Assembly (NCBI RefSeq): GCF_004297105.1
Contig: NZ_SCVE01000006.1
Coordinates: 248,001 to 312,000 of the forward strand
Length of the DNA stretch: 64,000 nt
Source: Herbiconiux sp.
Lineage (GTDB): Bacteria; Actinomycetota; Actinomycetes; Actinomycetales; Microbacteriaceae
Reading direction: 5' to 3'
Below are positions 8,837 through 18,112 of this stretch, piece after piece (the first letter of the stretch is position 1; each line of letters begins with the position of its first letter). The notes beneath the pieces were generated by a model. The model did not search any database and was not told the origin of the DNA. It saw only the letters and a program-made list of their open reading frames with translations. The translations under genes and the position numbers were made by a program.

Positions 8837-8969
8837 GGTGGTTCCCTTCGGGCAGAGCTCCCCCCGGGTCTGCATCGGGCGCTCGCCTCCAGAATGGCCT
8901 GAGGGTGCCGGTCGCCGCGGGCGCCACAGCCACCAGAATCGGTGGTTCTCGCTGAGCCCTTAACGAGCA

Positions 8970-8999
8970 AATCCGGTTCAGCTGAAACTGAACCGGATT
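8970..8999 (-). terminator. Rho-independent terminator of the second tRNA-fMet gene
   Basis: A perfect 12-bp stem (8970-8981 with 8988-8999) around a 6-nt loop is followed on the minus strand by TTGCTCGTT. It lies 40 bp downstream of the tRNA and upstream of the glycosyltransferase, so it separates the two transcripts. Confidence 0.8.
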
Positions 9000-9039
9000 C
9001 TCGTGCCCTTCAGAAATAGATTCTGATCGGGACTTTCTG

Positions 9040-9113
9040 TTGCGGGGACAGGATTTGAACCTGCGACCTCTGGGTTATGAGCCCAGCGAGCTACCGAACT
9101 GCTCCACCCCGCG
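9040..9113 (-). tRNA. Initiator tRNA-fMet (CAT), second copy, CCA not encoded
   Basis: The mature sequence is identical to the copy at 1933-2006, including the C1:A72 mismatch of initiators, but the gene is followed by CAGA instead of CCA, so the 3' end must be added by tRNA nucleotidyltransferase. The two copies are direct repeats on the same strand about 7.1 kb apart. Confidence 0.95.
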
Positions 9114-9212
9114 GCACAAGAATTTACTCTATCACGGGTTCGGGCATCTGAAACACACGACGGCGACACCGCCCGGTCGCCTCGTCACGCTGAGACGGCC
9201 GGGCGGCACCCG

Positions 9213-12140
9213 TTAGTTCGAAGCGGCGATCGCCTGAGCGATGGCATCCTTCAGACGCTGGTCGGCCTCGCCGTACGCGGTCCAGTCACCCGAGGCCATG
9301 GCCGCGTCGCGATCGGTGAGGGCCTGCTGGGCCGCCGCGAGGGCCGCGACCACTGCCGGGTCTCCGGTGGGAACAACCGTGCCTGAGCCGGTGCCGGTAT
9401 CCGTTCCGGTTCCCGGATCGGTCGTTCCTGTTCCGCCCGTGGTGCCGCCGTTGTCGACCGGCTGCACGCCGCCATCGCCGGCCTGGGCACCGGAGTCGCC
9501 GCCGAACAGGGCGTCGAGTGCACCGTCGAGGGTGCTCTCGAACGCGATCTTGTTACCGAACGAAACGAGCACGCGCTGCAGCAACGGGAAGCTCGTCTCA
9601 CCGCGCGATTGCACATAGACCGGCTGCACGTAGAGCAGACCGCCGCCCACCGGCAGGGTCAGCAGGTTACCGCTGATCACCTGGCTCTCACCCTGTCGCA
9701 GGATGTTCAGCGCCGCCGAGACCGACGGGTCGGACGAGAAGCTGTTCTGCACCTGGCCGGGCCCGGGTATCGTGTCGTCCTTCGGCAGGGTGAGCAGTCT
9801 CAACTTGCCGTAGTCGGCAGACTTCTCCCCCGCATCCGCACCCGCGTTCGCGTCGACGGCGAGATAGCCGGTGAGCACGTTGCGCGACGACTCGCCCTGT
9901 TGCGACAGCGGGATGAACGTCGAGTAGAGCGAATACGACGGATTGTCTTGCGTCGGCATCTGCAGCGTGAGGTAGTAGGGCGGCTGCAGCGTGGGGTTGG
10001 TCGACGACGAGGTGGGGTCGTTCGGCGTGGTCCACGCGTCTTCCTGCGAGTAGAACGAGCCGGAGTCGGTGACGTGGTAGGTGCCCAGGATGGAACGCTG
10101 CACCTTGAAGAGGTCGGCCGGGTAGCGTACGTGGCTCATCAGCTCGCCGCTCATCTCGCTGATCGGCTTGACCGTGGCGGGGTAGATCTTCTCCCAGGTC
10201 TGCAGGATCGGGTCTTGGTCGTCCCACGCGTAGAGCGTGACCTTACCGTCGTAGGCGTCGACCGTGGCCTTCACCGAGTTGCGGATGTAGTTGATGTCGT
10301 CGACCGGGTACGCCGGGGCCGGCGTGTAGGTGTCGGCGATGGTCTGCTTGAGCGACTGCACCTTCGAGTAGGGGTAGTTCGACGACGTGGTGTAGCCGTC
10401 GACGATCCACACCACTCTGCCGTCGACCACCGAGGGGTAGGGGTCGGAGTCGATGGTGAGGTACGGCGCGACCTTCGACACGCGCTGCGCGGGGTCGCGG
10501 TCGTAGAGGATCTGCGAGTCGTCGTTCACCGCATCGGAGAGGAAGATCTGCTCCGACTGGAACTTCAGCGCGTAGACGAGGCGCTTGAACACGTTGTCGA
10601 GCTTCGGCCCGCCGTCGCCCTCGAACGTGGTGTAGGTCTGGGAGGCGCCGTCTTCGCCCGACGGGTAGTCGAGCTCGATGTTCGAGGAGCCCTCGGGCCC
10701 GCCCACGATCGAGTACGGCGGCGAGTTCTCGCCGAAGTAGATGCGAGGCTCGAAGTCGCCGAGCGAACCCACCGAGGGGATGCCCGACTCGAGGAACACG
10801 GGCTGACCGTCGGCCGATCGCTGGTTGCCGTAGGCGGCGACCACGCCGTAGCCGTGGGTGTAGACCACGGTCTGGTTGTACCAGGTGGCCGAGGAGCCGA
10901 GCGCGTCGATGTTGATGTCTCGCACGGTGACCACCGCATCCTGAACCTGGCCGTCGATGGTGTACCGGTCGACGTCGAGGTGGTCGGGGAACTGGTAGTA
11001 CTGCCGGAACTGCTGCAGCTGCTGGAACGACTTCGTGACCAGCGCGGGGTCGAGGATGCGGATGTTCGCCGTCGTCGCGGCGTCGTTGCGCAGGGCACCC
11101 GGCTCGGCCGTGGTGGTGGCCTGGTAGGGCGTCTCCTCGACGTCGGCCACCCCGTAGGCATCCCGCGTCATGTCGATGTTGCGCTGGATGTACTCGGCTT
11201 CGAGCGTGCGCTCGGACGGGTCGACCTGGAATCGCTGCACGACCCAGGGCGCGAGCGAACCCAGGATGAGGGCGCTGACGATGAGCAGCGCGGTGCCGAT
11301 GATGGGCAGGCGCCAGCGGCCGATGACGGCCGCCACGATGAAGAGCACGGCCACGATGGCCGCGATGCCCGCGAGGATCTGCAGGCCCGGGATGGTGGCG
11401 TTCACATCGGAGTACGACGCACCCGTGATGATGCCCGAGCTGTTGGCGAGCGTGGCGTACTGGTCGAGCCAGATGCTCACGGCCTGCAGCAGGAGGTAGA
11501 GCGCCGCGGTGACGGCCATCTGGATGCGCGCGATCTTCGAGATGCGAACCTCGCGCTGCGAGAAGCGGATGGCGCCGTAGAGGTAGCTCGTGGCGATGCC
11601 CGCCAGACCCGCGACGATGACCACGGCCGAGGCGAAGCCCACGACCCCCTGCCAGAACGGCAGATCGTAGATGTAGAACGAGATGTCGAGGTTGAACTGC
11701 GGGTCGGTCTGGCCGAACGAGGTGCGGTTGAGGTACTGCAGCGTGAGCTGCCAGCGCGAGGCCGTGGCCACACCGGCGAAGAGGCCGAGCACCGCGGGCA
11801 CCCCGAAGGTGGCGAGGCGGCGGAGCGGCTCGATCACCTGCTGGTAGCGGTCGAGCTGGGAGTTGAGCTTCGCGTACACGGGTCGCCGGCGGAAGGCGAT
11901 CTCGATGGAGGCCCACACGGGAAGGGCCATGGCGAAGAAGCCGATGAAGAACATCACCGCACCGGCCAGCCACTGCGTGGTGAGCACGCTGAGGAAACCG
12001 AGCTGGTCGTACCAGAGGATCTCGGTGTAGAGAGTGGAGAAGACGAAGAAGAGTATGGCGAGCACGACCACGATCGCGATGGCGATCGCGAGAGTGACTC
12101 TCGAACGTCGTGCGGGCTTCTCTGCTGTTTGGGAAGTCAC
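9213..12140 (-). CDS. UPF0182 family large membrane protein
   Basis: The 975-residue protein matches the actinobacterial UPF0182 family in length and layout. A short basic N-terminus is followed by about seven transmembrane helices (residues 15-320), then a large extracytoplasmic region with family-like blocks such as AEYIQRNIDMTRDAYGV and PVFLESGIPSVG. It ends with a low-complexity Gly/Thr linker and a helical tail (ALTDRDAAMASGDW). GTG 12140 is the start because AGAGG lies five bases upstream and the N-terminus TSQTAEKPARRSR leads directly into the first helix. It neighbours the PDZ/Lon-like protease and the DUF2342 gene, as in mycobacteria. Its function is unknown. Confidence 0.92.
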   Translation of the reverse strand: MTSQTAEKPARRSRVTLAIAIAIVVVLAILFFVFSTLYTEILWYDQLGFLSVLTTQWLAGAVMFFIGFFAMALPVWASIEIAFRRRPVYAKLNSQLDRYQQVIEPLRRLATFGVPAVLGLFAGVATASRWQLTLQYLNRTSFGQTDPQFNLDISFYIYDLPFWQGVVGFASAVVIVAGLAGIATSYLYGAIRFSQREVRISKIARIQMAVTAALYLLLQAVSIWLDQYATLANSSGIITGASYSDVNATIPGLQILAGIAAIVAVLFIVAAVIGRWRLPIIGTALLIVSALILGSLAPWVVQRFQVDPSERTLEAEYIQRNIDMTRDAYGVADVEETPYQATTTAEPGALRNDAATTANIRILDPALVTKSFQQLQQFRQYYQFPDHLDVDRYTIDGQVQDAVVTVRDINIDALGSSATWYNQTVVYTHGYGVVAAYGNQRSADGQPVFLESGIPSVGSLGDFEPRIYFGENSPPYSIVGGPEGSSNIELDYPSGEDGASQTYTTFEGDGGPKLDNVFKRLVYALKFQSEQIFLSDAVNDDSQILYDRDPAQRVSKVAPYLTIDSDPYPSVVDGRVVWIVDGYTTSSNYPYSKVQSLKQTIADTYTPAPAYPVDDINYIRNSVKATVDAYDGKVTLYAWDDQDPILQTWEKIYPATVKPISEMSGELMSHVRYPADLFKVQRSILGTYHVTDSGSFYSQEDAWTTPNDPTSSSTNPTLQPPYYLTLQMPTQDNPSYSLYSTFIPLSQQGESSRNVLTGYLAVDANAGADAGEKSADYGKLRLLTLPKDDTIPGPGQVQNSFSSDPSVSAALNILRQGESQVISGNLLTLPVGGGLLYVQPVYVQSRGETSFPLLQRVLVSFGNKIAFESTLDGALDALFGGDSGAQAGDGGVQPVDNGGTTGGTGTTDPGTGTDTGTGSGTVVPTGDPAVVAALAAAQQALTDRDAAMASGDWTAYGEADQRLKDAIAQAIAASN

Positions 12141-12288
12141 GTGTGCCTCTGCGTTTGTGCTGCGGTGCTCGCGGGTCGATGTCCACCACGCTGTGCGATG
12201 TCCATCAATCTTAGACAACGCAATCCTACGGACGGGCGGCTGTGAGCCCGCTGGTGGATAACCTCGACGCGGATCGGAAGGTGGACGG

Positions 12289-13881
12289 ATGTCGGTACTC
12301 GTGTTCCGCAATGGCTCGATCGGGATCGGAGCCGCCGCACCGCGGGCCCTGGCGGTCGAGGGCGGTCTCATCGCCGCGCTCGGCGACGACGCGGAGGAGC
12401 GGGCGAACACCGCGGACGAGGTGGTCGACCTCGAGGGCGGAGTGCTCCTCCCCTCCTTCGGCGACGGCCACGCGCATCCGTTGAACGGCGGCCTCGACAC
12501 GTGGCTGGCGGATCTGCAGGGGGCGGCCTCGATCAGCGAGGTGCAGGAGCGGGTGCGCGCCTGGGCCGAGGAGCATCCGCTGGAGCCCTGGGTGCGCGGC
12601 GACGGATACGACCCGACTCTCGCTCCGGAGGGCGTGTTCCTGGCGGAGTGGCTCGACGAGGTGTGCGCCGACCGGCCGGTGTGGCTGCGCGCATCCGATT
12701 TCCACACCGCCTGGGTCAACACGCGTGCCCTGGAGGCGGCGGGGATCGACCGCGACACCCAGGAGCCGCCCGATGGGGAGATCGTGCGCGACCGGAGTCG
12801 CGTGCCAGTGGGCACCCTGCGGGAGTGGGGTGCCTGGCGCCTGGTGGAGCGGGCCGCGCCCCCGATCCCGGCGGCCACATCGGTTCAGGCGATATCGGCC
12901 GCCACCACGCGCCTGGCCGCGGCGGGCATCACCTGGGTGCAGGACGCCTGGGTCGAGCCGGATGCCCTGAGCGCGTGGGCCACCGCGGCCGAGACGGGTC
13001 GCGCCGCGATCCGCGCGAATCTCGCCTTCCTCGCCTCACCCGCGAGCTGGCGGCGTGATCTCGACGCCGCGCGGTCGGGCCGGGCAGAGCTGCGCCGCCG
13101 CGCACCGGGCCGCGTGACCGGCCACACCGTGAAGTTCTTCGCCGACGGCGTGATCGAGGCGGGAACGGGCGCGGTCATCGAGCCGTACGTCGGATGCGCG
13201 CACAGCCGCGGCATGCCGAACTGGGATGCCGGCGAGCTCGCCCGTGCCGTGTGCGCGTTCGATGGCCATGGCTTCCAGGTGCACATCCATGCGATCGGGG
13301 ATGCGGGCGTGCGGGCGGCGCTCGACGCCGTCGAGTACGCGGAGCGGCAGAACGGCGCGCGCGACCGTCGCCCGGTCATCGCTCACGCCCAGCTGATCGA
13401 CCCGGTGGACATCCCGCGGTTCGCCCGGCTCGGGGTGGTCGCGAACGTGCAGCCGCTCTGGGCCTGCGCCGACTCCGTGATGACCGAGCTGACGCTCCCT
13501 CGGCTCGGGGAACGCCGGGGCCGCGCCCAGTATCCGTTCGCCACGCTCGCCCGCACCGCCAGGATCTCCTTCGGTTCGGACTGGCCGGTCTCGTCGTTCG
13601 AGCCCTGGGCGGCGATCGCGGTGGCGATCAGCCGGCAGGTGCCCGGGGAGTGGGCGGCGTCCTGGGTGCCTGCGGAGCGGTTGACCCTGGAGGAGGCGAT
13701 CCAGGCCTACACGAGCGGGGTCGCCTACCAGGCCTTCGAGGAGAGCCTCTGGGGCGACCTGACGGTGGGGGCGCGCGCTGACCTGATGGCGCTGCCCGTC
13801 GACCCGTCGACCCTGGCGGTGCCCGAGCTCGCGCGCCTCGCACCGAGCGGCGTCTGGATCGAGGGCGCCCGCCTGCGGTAG
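12289..13881 (+). CDS. YtcJ-like metal-dependent amidohydrolase
   Basis: This 530-residue protein belongs to the amidohydrolase superfamily, YtcJ/amidohydrolase_3 branch. The metal-binding HxH pair is in PSFGDGHAHPLNGG (about residue 64), VHIHAIGD and VIAHAQLID supply further histidines, and SFGSDWPVSSFEPW carries the conserved aspartate near the end of the barrel. The N- and C-terminal strands form the usual composite beta-sandwich. It is transcribed divergently from the UPF0182 gene and ends 26 bp before the convergent protease gene. The substrate (an amide or cyclic amide) cannot be inferred from context. Confidence 0.88.
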   Translation: MSVLVFRNGSIGIGAAAPRALAVEGGLIAALGDDAEERANTADEVVDLEGGVLLPSFGDGHAHPLNGGLDTWLADLQGAASISEVQERVRAWAEEHPLEPWVRGDGYDPTLAPEGVFLAEWLDEVCADRPVWLRASDFHTAWVNTRALEAAGIDRDTQEPPDGEIVRDRSRVPVGTLREWGAWRLVERAAPPIPAATSVQAISAATTRLAAAGITWVQDAWVEPDALSAWATAAETGRAAIRANLAFLASPASWRRDLDAARSGRAELRRRAPGRVTGHTVKFFADGVIEAGTGAVIEPYVGCAHSRGMPNWDAGELARAVCAFDGHGFQVHIHAIGDAGVRAALDAVEYAERQNGARDRRPVIAHAQLIDPVDIPRFARLGVVANVQPLWACADSVMTELTLPRLGERRGRAQYPFATLARTARISFGSDWPVSSFEPWAAIAVAISRQVPGEWAASWVPAERLTLEEAIQAYTSGVAYQAFEESLWGDLTVGARADLMALPVDPSTLAVPELARLAPSGVWIEGARLR

Positions 13882-13907
13882 TGGGACGCCCTCTCCCGGA
13901 TGAAGTC

Positions 13908-15098
13908 CTACTCGCTCTGCGCGGGGGTCGACTGCACGGCGTCGCAGGTGGTGAGCGCCGAGGTGTCGCCGCCGCTCGCGATCGTGTCGAGTGCGGTGAT
14001 CGAGTCGCTGAGCGTGGAGACCGCGAACACCGTGATGCCGTCGGGCACGTGGCCGACGACCTCGTCGCAGTTCGAGGCGGGGGCGAGGAACCAGGTGGCC
14101 CCCGCATCCCGCGCCCCGTACATCTTCTGCCGGATTCCGCCGATGGGTCCGACGTCGCCCGCGGCATCGATCGTGCCCGTTCCGGCCACGTTCTGGCCTC
14201 CGTTGAGCTCGCCCGGGGTGAGCATGTCGATGATGCCGAGCGCGAACATCATGCCGGCGCTCGGGCCCCCCACGTCGTTGAGCTGGATCTCGACGTCGAA
14301 CGGGAAGTCGTAGCTGTAGCCCACGCTCACACCGAGAGCGGGGGCGCCCGTCTGGGCCGAGATCGTGGGGGTGATCGAGAACGTCTGCTCGGAGGTGCTG
14401 CCGTCGTCGGCGGTGCGGCGGACGACGAGGGTGGCCGGGGCATCCGTTCCGTTGGCGGCGAGCGCCGCTCTCAGCGAGTCGACGTCGGAGGGCGTCTCGC
14501 CGTTCACCGAGAGGATGACGTCACCGGCCTGCAGGGAATCCGCCGCGGGGCCCGACGGGTCGACACCGGCGACGGTGACGTTGGTGCCGAAGGCGATCCC
14601 CTGTTCGGTGAGGGCGGCGGCCACGGCCTCCTGCTGGCTGTCGACCATGAGGGTGGCGTTCTGCTGGTCGCGCTGCTCGGTGGTGACGCTCGGCGGATAC
14701 ACCTGGTCGATGGGCAGCACGGCCTTGCTGGAGTCGAACCAGGCCGAGACCACCTCGGCCCAGGAGGGCCGGTTCTCGCGGTTGCCGCGCACGGAGACCG
14801 TGAGCATGTCGAGGGTTCCGGCCGTGGGGTAGGTCTCGGCGCCCGTGATCGCGATGAGCGGCACATCCTCACCGTCCTGCTGCTGCGTGCCGAGGGTGTT
14901 GAAGACCGGACCGGGCTGCTCGATGACGTAGGGCGCCGGCAGGAAGCTCATCACGAGGCCCAGAACGAGGGCGGAGACGAGAAGGGTCCAGCCGGTGCGC
15001 ACGCGGCGGGAGGTGCGCGGGCGCCCGTCCTCGGGTTCGAACAGGCTCACGGGATCCTCTCGCTCGGGCGTCGGTGCGTGGTCGTGTGTGTTCGCCAC
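13908..15098 (-). CDS. PDZ domain/Lon-like serine protease (YlbL family), membrane anchored
   Basis: The 396-residue protein has an N-terminal cytoplasmic stretch, one transmembrane anchor (about residues 37-55), an external PDZ domain (about 165-240, GPAADSLQAGDVILSVNGE) and a C-terminal Lon-type protease domain. The catalytic dyad is visible: Ser280 in GGPSAGMMF and Lys325 in GIRQKMYGA. The GTG start at 15098 gives a normal length for the family. It is divergent from the DUF2342 metalloprotease, the same arrangement as Rv3194c/Rv3195. It probably cleaves or monitors envelope proteins; substrates are unknown. Confidence 0.92.
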   Translation of the reverse strand: MANTHDHAPTPEREDPVSLFEPEDGRPRTSRRVRTGWTLLVSALVLGLVMSFLPAPYVIEQPGPVFNTLGTQQQDGEDVPLIAITGAETYPTAGTLDMLTVSVRGNRENRPSWAEVVSAWFDSSKAVLPIDQVYPPSVTTEQRDQQNATLMVDSQQEAVAAALTEQGIAFGTNVTVAGVDPSGPAADSLQAGDVILSVNGETPSDVDSLRAALAANGTDAPATLVVRRTADDGSTSEQTFSITPTISAQTGAPALGVSVGYSYDFPFDVEIQLNDVGGPSAGMMFALGIIDMLTPGELNGGQNVAGTGTIDAAGDVGPIGGIRQKMYGARDAGATWFLAPASNCDEVVGHVPDGITVFAVSTLSDSITALDTIASGGDTSALTTCDAVQSTPAQSE

Positions 15099-15243
15099 GG
15101 GCGCACGACCGAGCGCTCAAGCTTATGCGAAAACCCAGCCTGGGCGGCGGGCCAGGAGTTAGCGTAGAAACACTATCTGACAGCCCGCATGGAACTTCCG
15201 GGGAGCCTCCCGCTCCGCCACGCGCGCTGCCGACGAAGGAGAC

Positions 15244-16593
15244 ATGGTGAGCGACGAGCACCGCGACCAGCCCGAGGACGAGTTCCGCGACATGCTGAAC
15301 GCATTCCTCTCGGGGAATTCCGACATCGATCCATCGAAGCTCGCGAGCGCCGCCGGGCTGCCCTCCGATCCGGCCGCCGTGTCGCAGCTCATGCAGCAGC
15401 TGCAGAACGCGATGCAGGCCTCCGGAGACGGGGTGAGCTGGGATGCGGCCCGCCAGAAGGCGGAGGAGATCGCCGGCCAGGGCAGCCTCGGCATCACCGA
15501 CGAGACCCGCGCCGCGCTCGACCAGGCTCTGCACATCGCGTCGATGTGGCTCGACGAGGTCACCGCGCTCACCGACTCCGCGGTCGCCCCGCGCCTGCTC
15601 ACCCGCGCCGAGTGGGCCACCGCCACGGTGCCCGTGTGGACGCAGCTGGCCGAACCCGTGGCGGTCAGCATCTCGGATGCCCTCACCGACGTTCTGCGCG
15701 ACCAGGCACCCGAGGAGATGGCCGGCATGATCGCCGGCGCCTCGCAGCTCATGCGCAACCTGGGCGGCACGCTCTTCGCGATGCAGCTCGGGCAGATCGT
15801 GGGGCAGCTCTCCCGCGAGGTGGTGTCGGGCGGTGACGTCGGCATCCCGCTGCTCGAAGAGGGGCAGGCGGCGCTCGTGCCGCAGAACGTGGCCGAGTTC
15901 GGCGACGGCCTCGACATCCCGGTCTCGGAGGTGCAGCTCTATCTGGCCATCCGCGAGTTGGCACACGCTCGGCTGTTCCGGCACGCGCGCTGGCTGCGGT
16001 TGCATCTCATCTCGTCGATCACCGAGTTCGCGAAGGGCATCTCGATCGACACCTCGCGGCTCGAAGAGCTCGCCGAGAGTTTCGACCCGTCGAATCCCGA
16101 AGAGCTGCGCAACGCCATGGCGAGCGGTGCTCTCATCCCGCCGAAGACGGAGCAGCAGGAGCACGCACTCGCGCGACTCGAGACCACGCTCGCGCTCATC
16201 GAGGGCTGGGTCGACGTCGTGACGGCGCAGGCATCGAGCCGGCTGCCGCGCTGGAACGCGATCGCCGAGACCGTCCGCCGCCGCCGGGCCACCGGCGGGC
16301 CGGCCGAGTCGGCGTTCGGTGCGCTCATCGGCCTCGAACTGCGGCCGCGGCGCCTCCGCGACGCCGCGGCGCTCTGGCAGGCCGTCACGGATGCCGTGGG
16401 TCAGGATCAGCGCGACGAGCTGTGGTCGCACCCCGACGTGGTGCCCACCTCGACCGACCTCGACGACCCCGCCGCGTTCGTGGCCCGGCTGCAGGCAGGA
16501 GCCCCAGAGCCCGACGAGATGGACCAGGCGCTCGACGAACTGCTGCGCGAGGAAGCCGCGAAGAACGACGACGAGCAGCCGCCCGCACCCTAG
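15244..16593 (+). CDS. DUF2342 / zinc-dependent metalloprotease-like protein
   Basis: The 449-residue protein belongs to the actinobacterial DUF2342 group, often named coenzyme F420 biosynthesis-associated or zinc-dependent metalloprotease. The diagnostic block is YLAIRELAHARLFRHARWL (about residues 232-250), which holds the putative metal-binding Glu and His residues. A helical N-terminus and an acidic C-terminal tail surround it. A strong AAGGAGAC precedes the ATG. Catalytic activity has not been established for the family as far as I know, and F420 genes are not visible nearby. It is divergent from the Lon-like protease. Confidence 0.88.
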   Translation: MVSDEHRDQPEDEFRDMLNAFLSGNSDIDPSKLASAAGLPSDPAAVSQLMQQLQNAMQASGDGVSWDAARQKAEEIAGQGSLGITDETRAALDQALHIASMWLDEVTALTDSAVAPRLLTRAEWATATVPVWTQLAEPVAVSISDALTDVLRDQAPEEMAGMIAGASQLMRNLGGTLFAMQLGQIVGQLSREVVSGGDVGIPLLEEGQAALVPQNVAEFGDGLDIPVSEVQLYLAIRELAHARLFRHARWLRLHLISSITEFAKGISIDTSRLEELAESFDPSNPEELRNAMASGALIPPKTEQQEHALARLETTLALIEGWVDVVTAQASSRLPRWNAIAETVRRRRATGGPAESAFGALIGLELRPRRLRDAAALWQAVTDAVGQDQRDELWSHPDVVPTSTDLDDPAAFVARLQAGAPEPDEMDQALDELLREEAAKNDDEQPPAP

Positions 16594-16641
16594 GGGCACG
16601 GCGTCGACGCGTGGCGCTGCCCTGGCACCGGGCAGGCGGGC

Positions 16642-16838
16642 GGAGATCAGCACCTCTCGCGCCAAGCTCGGCCGTATCAGGCGAGCTTCGCGTCAGGGGT
16701 GCGGATGTCGCATCCGATCGTGGTGGGTCGGCGCACGGCTGCCGTCGGCGCGGGCCGAAGCGCAGGTGGAGATCTGCGACTCTGGCGCCAAGTTCGGCCG
16801 TCTTCGGCGAGCTTCGTACCAGGAGTGGGGATGTCCCA
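16642..16838. repeat. Two direct copies of a 71-bp palindrome-containing repeat
   Basis: Copies at 16642-16712 and 16768-16838 (offset 126 bp) align without gaps at roughly 80% identity by hand. Each has a core hairpin formed by AAGCTCG (or AAGTTCG) and CGAGCTT around an 11-nt loop, then a second small palindrome near GGATGTC. They fill the 260-bp convergent gap between the DUF2342 and MerR genes. No coding function is visible. Confidence 0.65.
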
Positions 16839-16853
16839 CCTGGTCGCCAGCGG

Positions 16854-17267
16854 TCAGTGCGCGGTGACAGGCTCGGGTTTGTAGGGCGCCCAGGCCGGTT
16901 CGCGAAGGGCCGGGCAGTGCTCGGGGGTCGGGTGGTTGGCCAGATCGATGACGCGGTCGAGCGCATCGCGGGCGGAGGCAAGGTCGGCCATCGCCGCCGT
17001 GATGCGGTCGCGCTCGGCGGCGAGCAGCTCGAAGGCCTCGGGTGACCCGTGGCCGGTGTCGATGCAGGGCAGCAGCCGCAGGATGCTGCGGCTCGGCAGG
17101 CCGGCGGTGAACAGCTGCTGGATGAGCTGCACCCGCTCCACGGCCGCGTCGGGATAGACGCGCTGACCACTCGGGGTGCGCTCCGAGGTGAGCAGGCCCT
17201 GCTCTTCGTAGTAGCGGAGCGCCCGCGGGCTGACCCCGGCTCGCTGTGCGACGTCGCCGATGCGCAT
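16854..17267 (-). CDS. MerR family transcriptional regulator
   Basis: The 137-residue protein has the MerR winged helix-turn-helix at its N-terminus (MRIGDVAQRAGVSPRALRYY, then RTPSGQRVY), a dimerisation coiled coil (about residues 75-115) and a short C-terminal segment. A single Cys in HCPALRE and one in LPCIDTG are present, not the paired cysteines of the metal-sensing members. It is divergent from an SDR gene with a MerR-type promoter between them, so it probably activates that gene and itself. The inducer is unknown. Confidence 0.9.
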   Translation of the reverse strand: MRIGDVAQRAGVSPRALRYYEEQGLLTSERTPSGQRVYPDAAVERVQLIQQLFTAGLPSRSILRLLPCIDTGHGSPEAFELLAAERDRITAAMADLASARDALDRVIDLANHPTPEHCPALREPAWAPYKPEPVTAH

Positions 17268-17292
17268 CCGATTCCCTGCCCTCCCCGTCGAC

Positions 17293-17324
17293 TTGCCTTT
17301 GACGTCAACGTGAGGTTTTAGAGT
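17293..17324 (+). promoter_or_regulatory. MerR-type operator/promoter for the SDR gene
   Basis: A TTGCCT -35-like box (17293-17298) and TAGAGT -10-like box (17319-17324) are separated by 20 bp, the over-long spacing that MerR regulators correct by DNA distortion. The spacer holds the imperfect palindrome CCTTTGACGTCAACGTGAGG (17296-17315). The arrangement and the divergent merR gene support the call. Confidence 0.7.
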
Positions 17325-17386
17325 ACTCGACGCCGGGGCTTCCGAGACCCGCGCAGCTCAGAATCCGCACGAAAAGCAAGGACGTC

Positions 17387-18112
17387 ATGAACATCACCGA
17401 CCAGATCGCCCTCGTCACCGGAGCCAATCGCGGCATCGGCCGCCAGTTCGTTCTCGAACTGCTCGACCGCGGTGCCCGCAGGGTCTACGCCACGGCGCGC
17501 CGGCCCGAGACGCTCGACTTCGACGACACCCGGGTCGTTCCGCTGCGGCTTGATCTTCTCGACCACGACTCGGTGGTCGCCGCTGCCTCCGCCGCACCGG
17601 ATGTGACCCTCCTCGTCAACAACGCCGGCATCGCCACGGGCGCCGCCCTCGTCACGGGCGATCTCACCGAGGTGCGCCGCGAGATGGACACGCACTTCTG
17701 GGGCACCCTCGACATGGTCCGTGCATTCAGCCCGGTGCTGGCGGCGAACGGCGGCGGCGCGATCGTGAACGTGCTGTCGGCCCTGTCGTGGTTCTCCACT
17801 CCCGGCTCGGGCTCGTACTCGGCCGCGAAGGCGGCGGAGTGGAACCTGACGAACGGGGTGCGCCTCGAACTCGCGGGGCAGGGCACGTTCGTGCAGGGCG
17901 TGCTGCTCGGCGCGGCCGACACCGACATCTCGGTCGGCTACGACGGCCCGAAGATCGATCCCCGTGAGGTTCCACGCCGGTCGTTCGACGGTCTCGCCGA
18001 CGGCGCGATCGAGGTGATCGTCGACGATTGGACCGCGATGGTGAAGGCCTCCCTCGCCGGTGACCCCGCCGCCTTCTACGCGCGGTTGGCCGGGCTGCTC
18101 GGCACCGACTGA
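17387..18112 (+). CDS. Short-chain dehydrogenase/reductase (classical SDR)
   Basis: The 241-residue enzyme has the classical SDR motifs: TGANRGIGRQF for the cofactor (residues 14-22), NNAGIA for the core, catalytic Ser in NVLSALSWF and YSAAKAA with Tyr and Lys. An Arg soon after the nucleotide loop (TARRPET) suggests NADPH preference. AAGGA precedes the ATG. It is controlled from a MerR-type promoter, so it is probably an inducible reductase of carbonyl or aldehyde compounds. The substrate is not predictable. Confidence 0.92.
   Translation: MNITDQIALVTGANRGIGRQFVLELLDRGARRVYATARRPETLDFDDTRVVPLRLDLLDHDSVVAAASAAPDVTLLVNNAGIATGAALVTGDLTEVRREMDTHFWGTLDMVRAFSPVLAANGGGAIVNVLSALSWFSTPGSGSYSAAKAAEWNLTNGVRLELAGQGTFVQGVLLGAADTDISVGYDGPKIDPREVPRRSFDGLADGAIEVIVDDWTAMVKASLAGDPAAFYARLAGLLGTD

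Noticed and set aside
6491..8902. 803-codon open frame opposite the glycosyltransferase
   Set aside because: The composition is typical of antisense frames in high-GC DNA, and the minus strand encodes a clear GT2 enzyme and GH18 protein.
9609..12245. Large open frame on the plus strand opposite the UPF0182 gene
   Set aside because: It is rich in Arg, Gly and Asp with no domain pattern. It is a shadow produced by third-position G/C bias of the true gene on the other strand.
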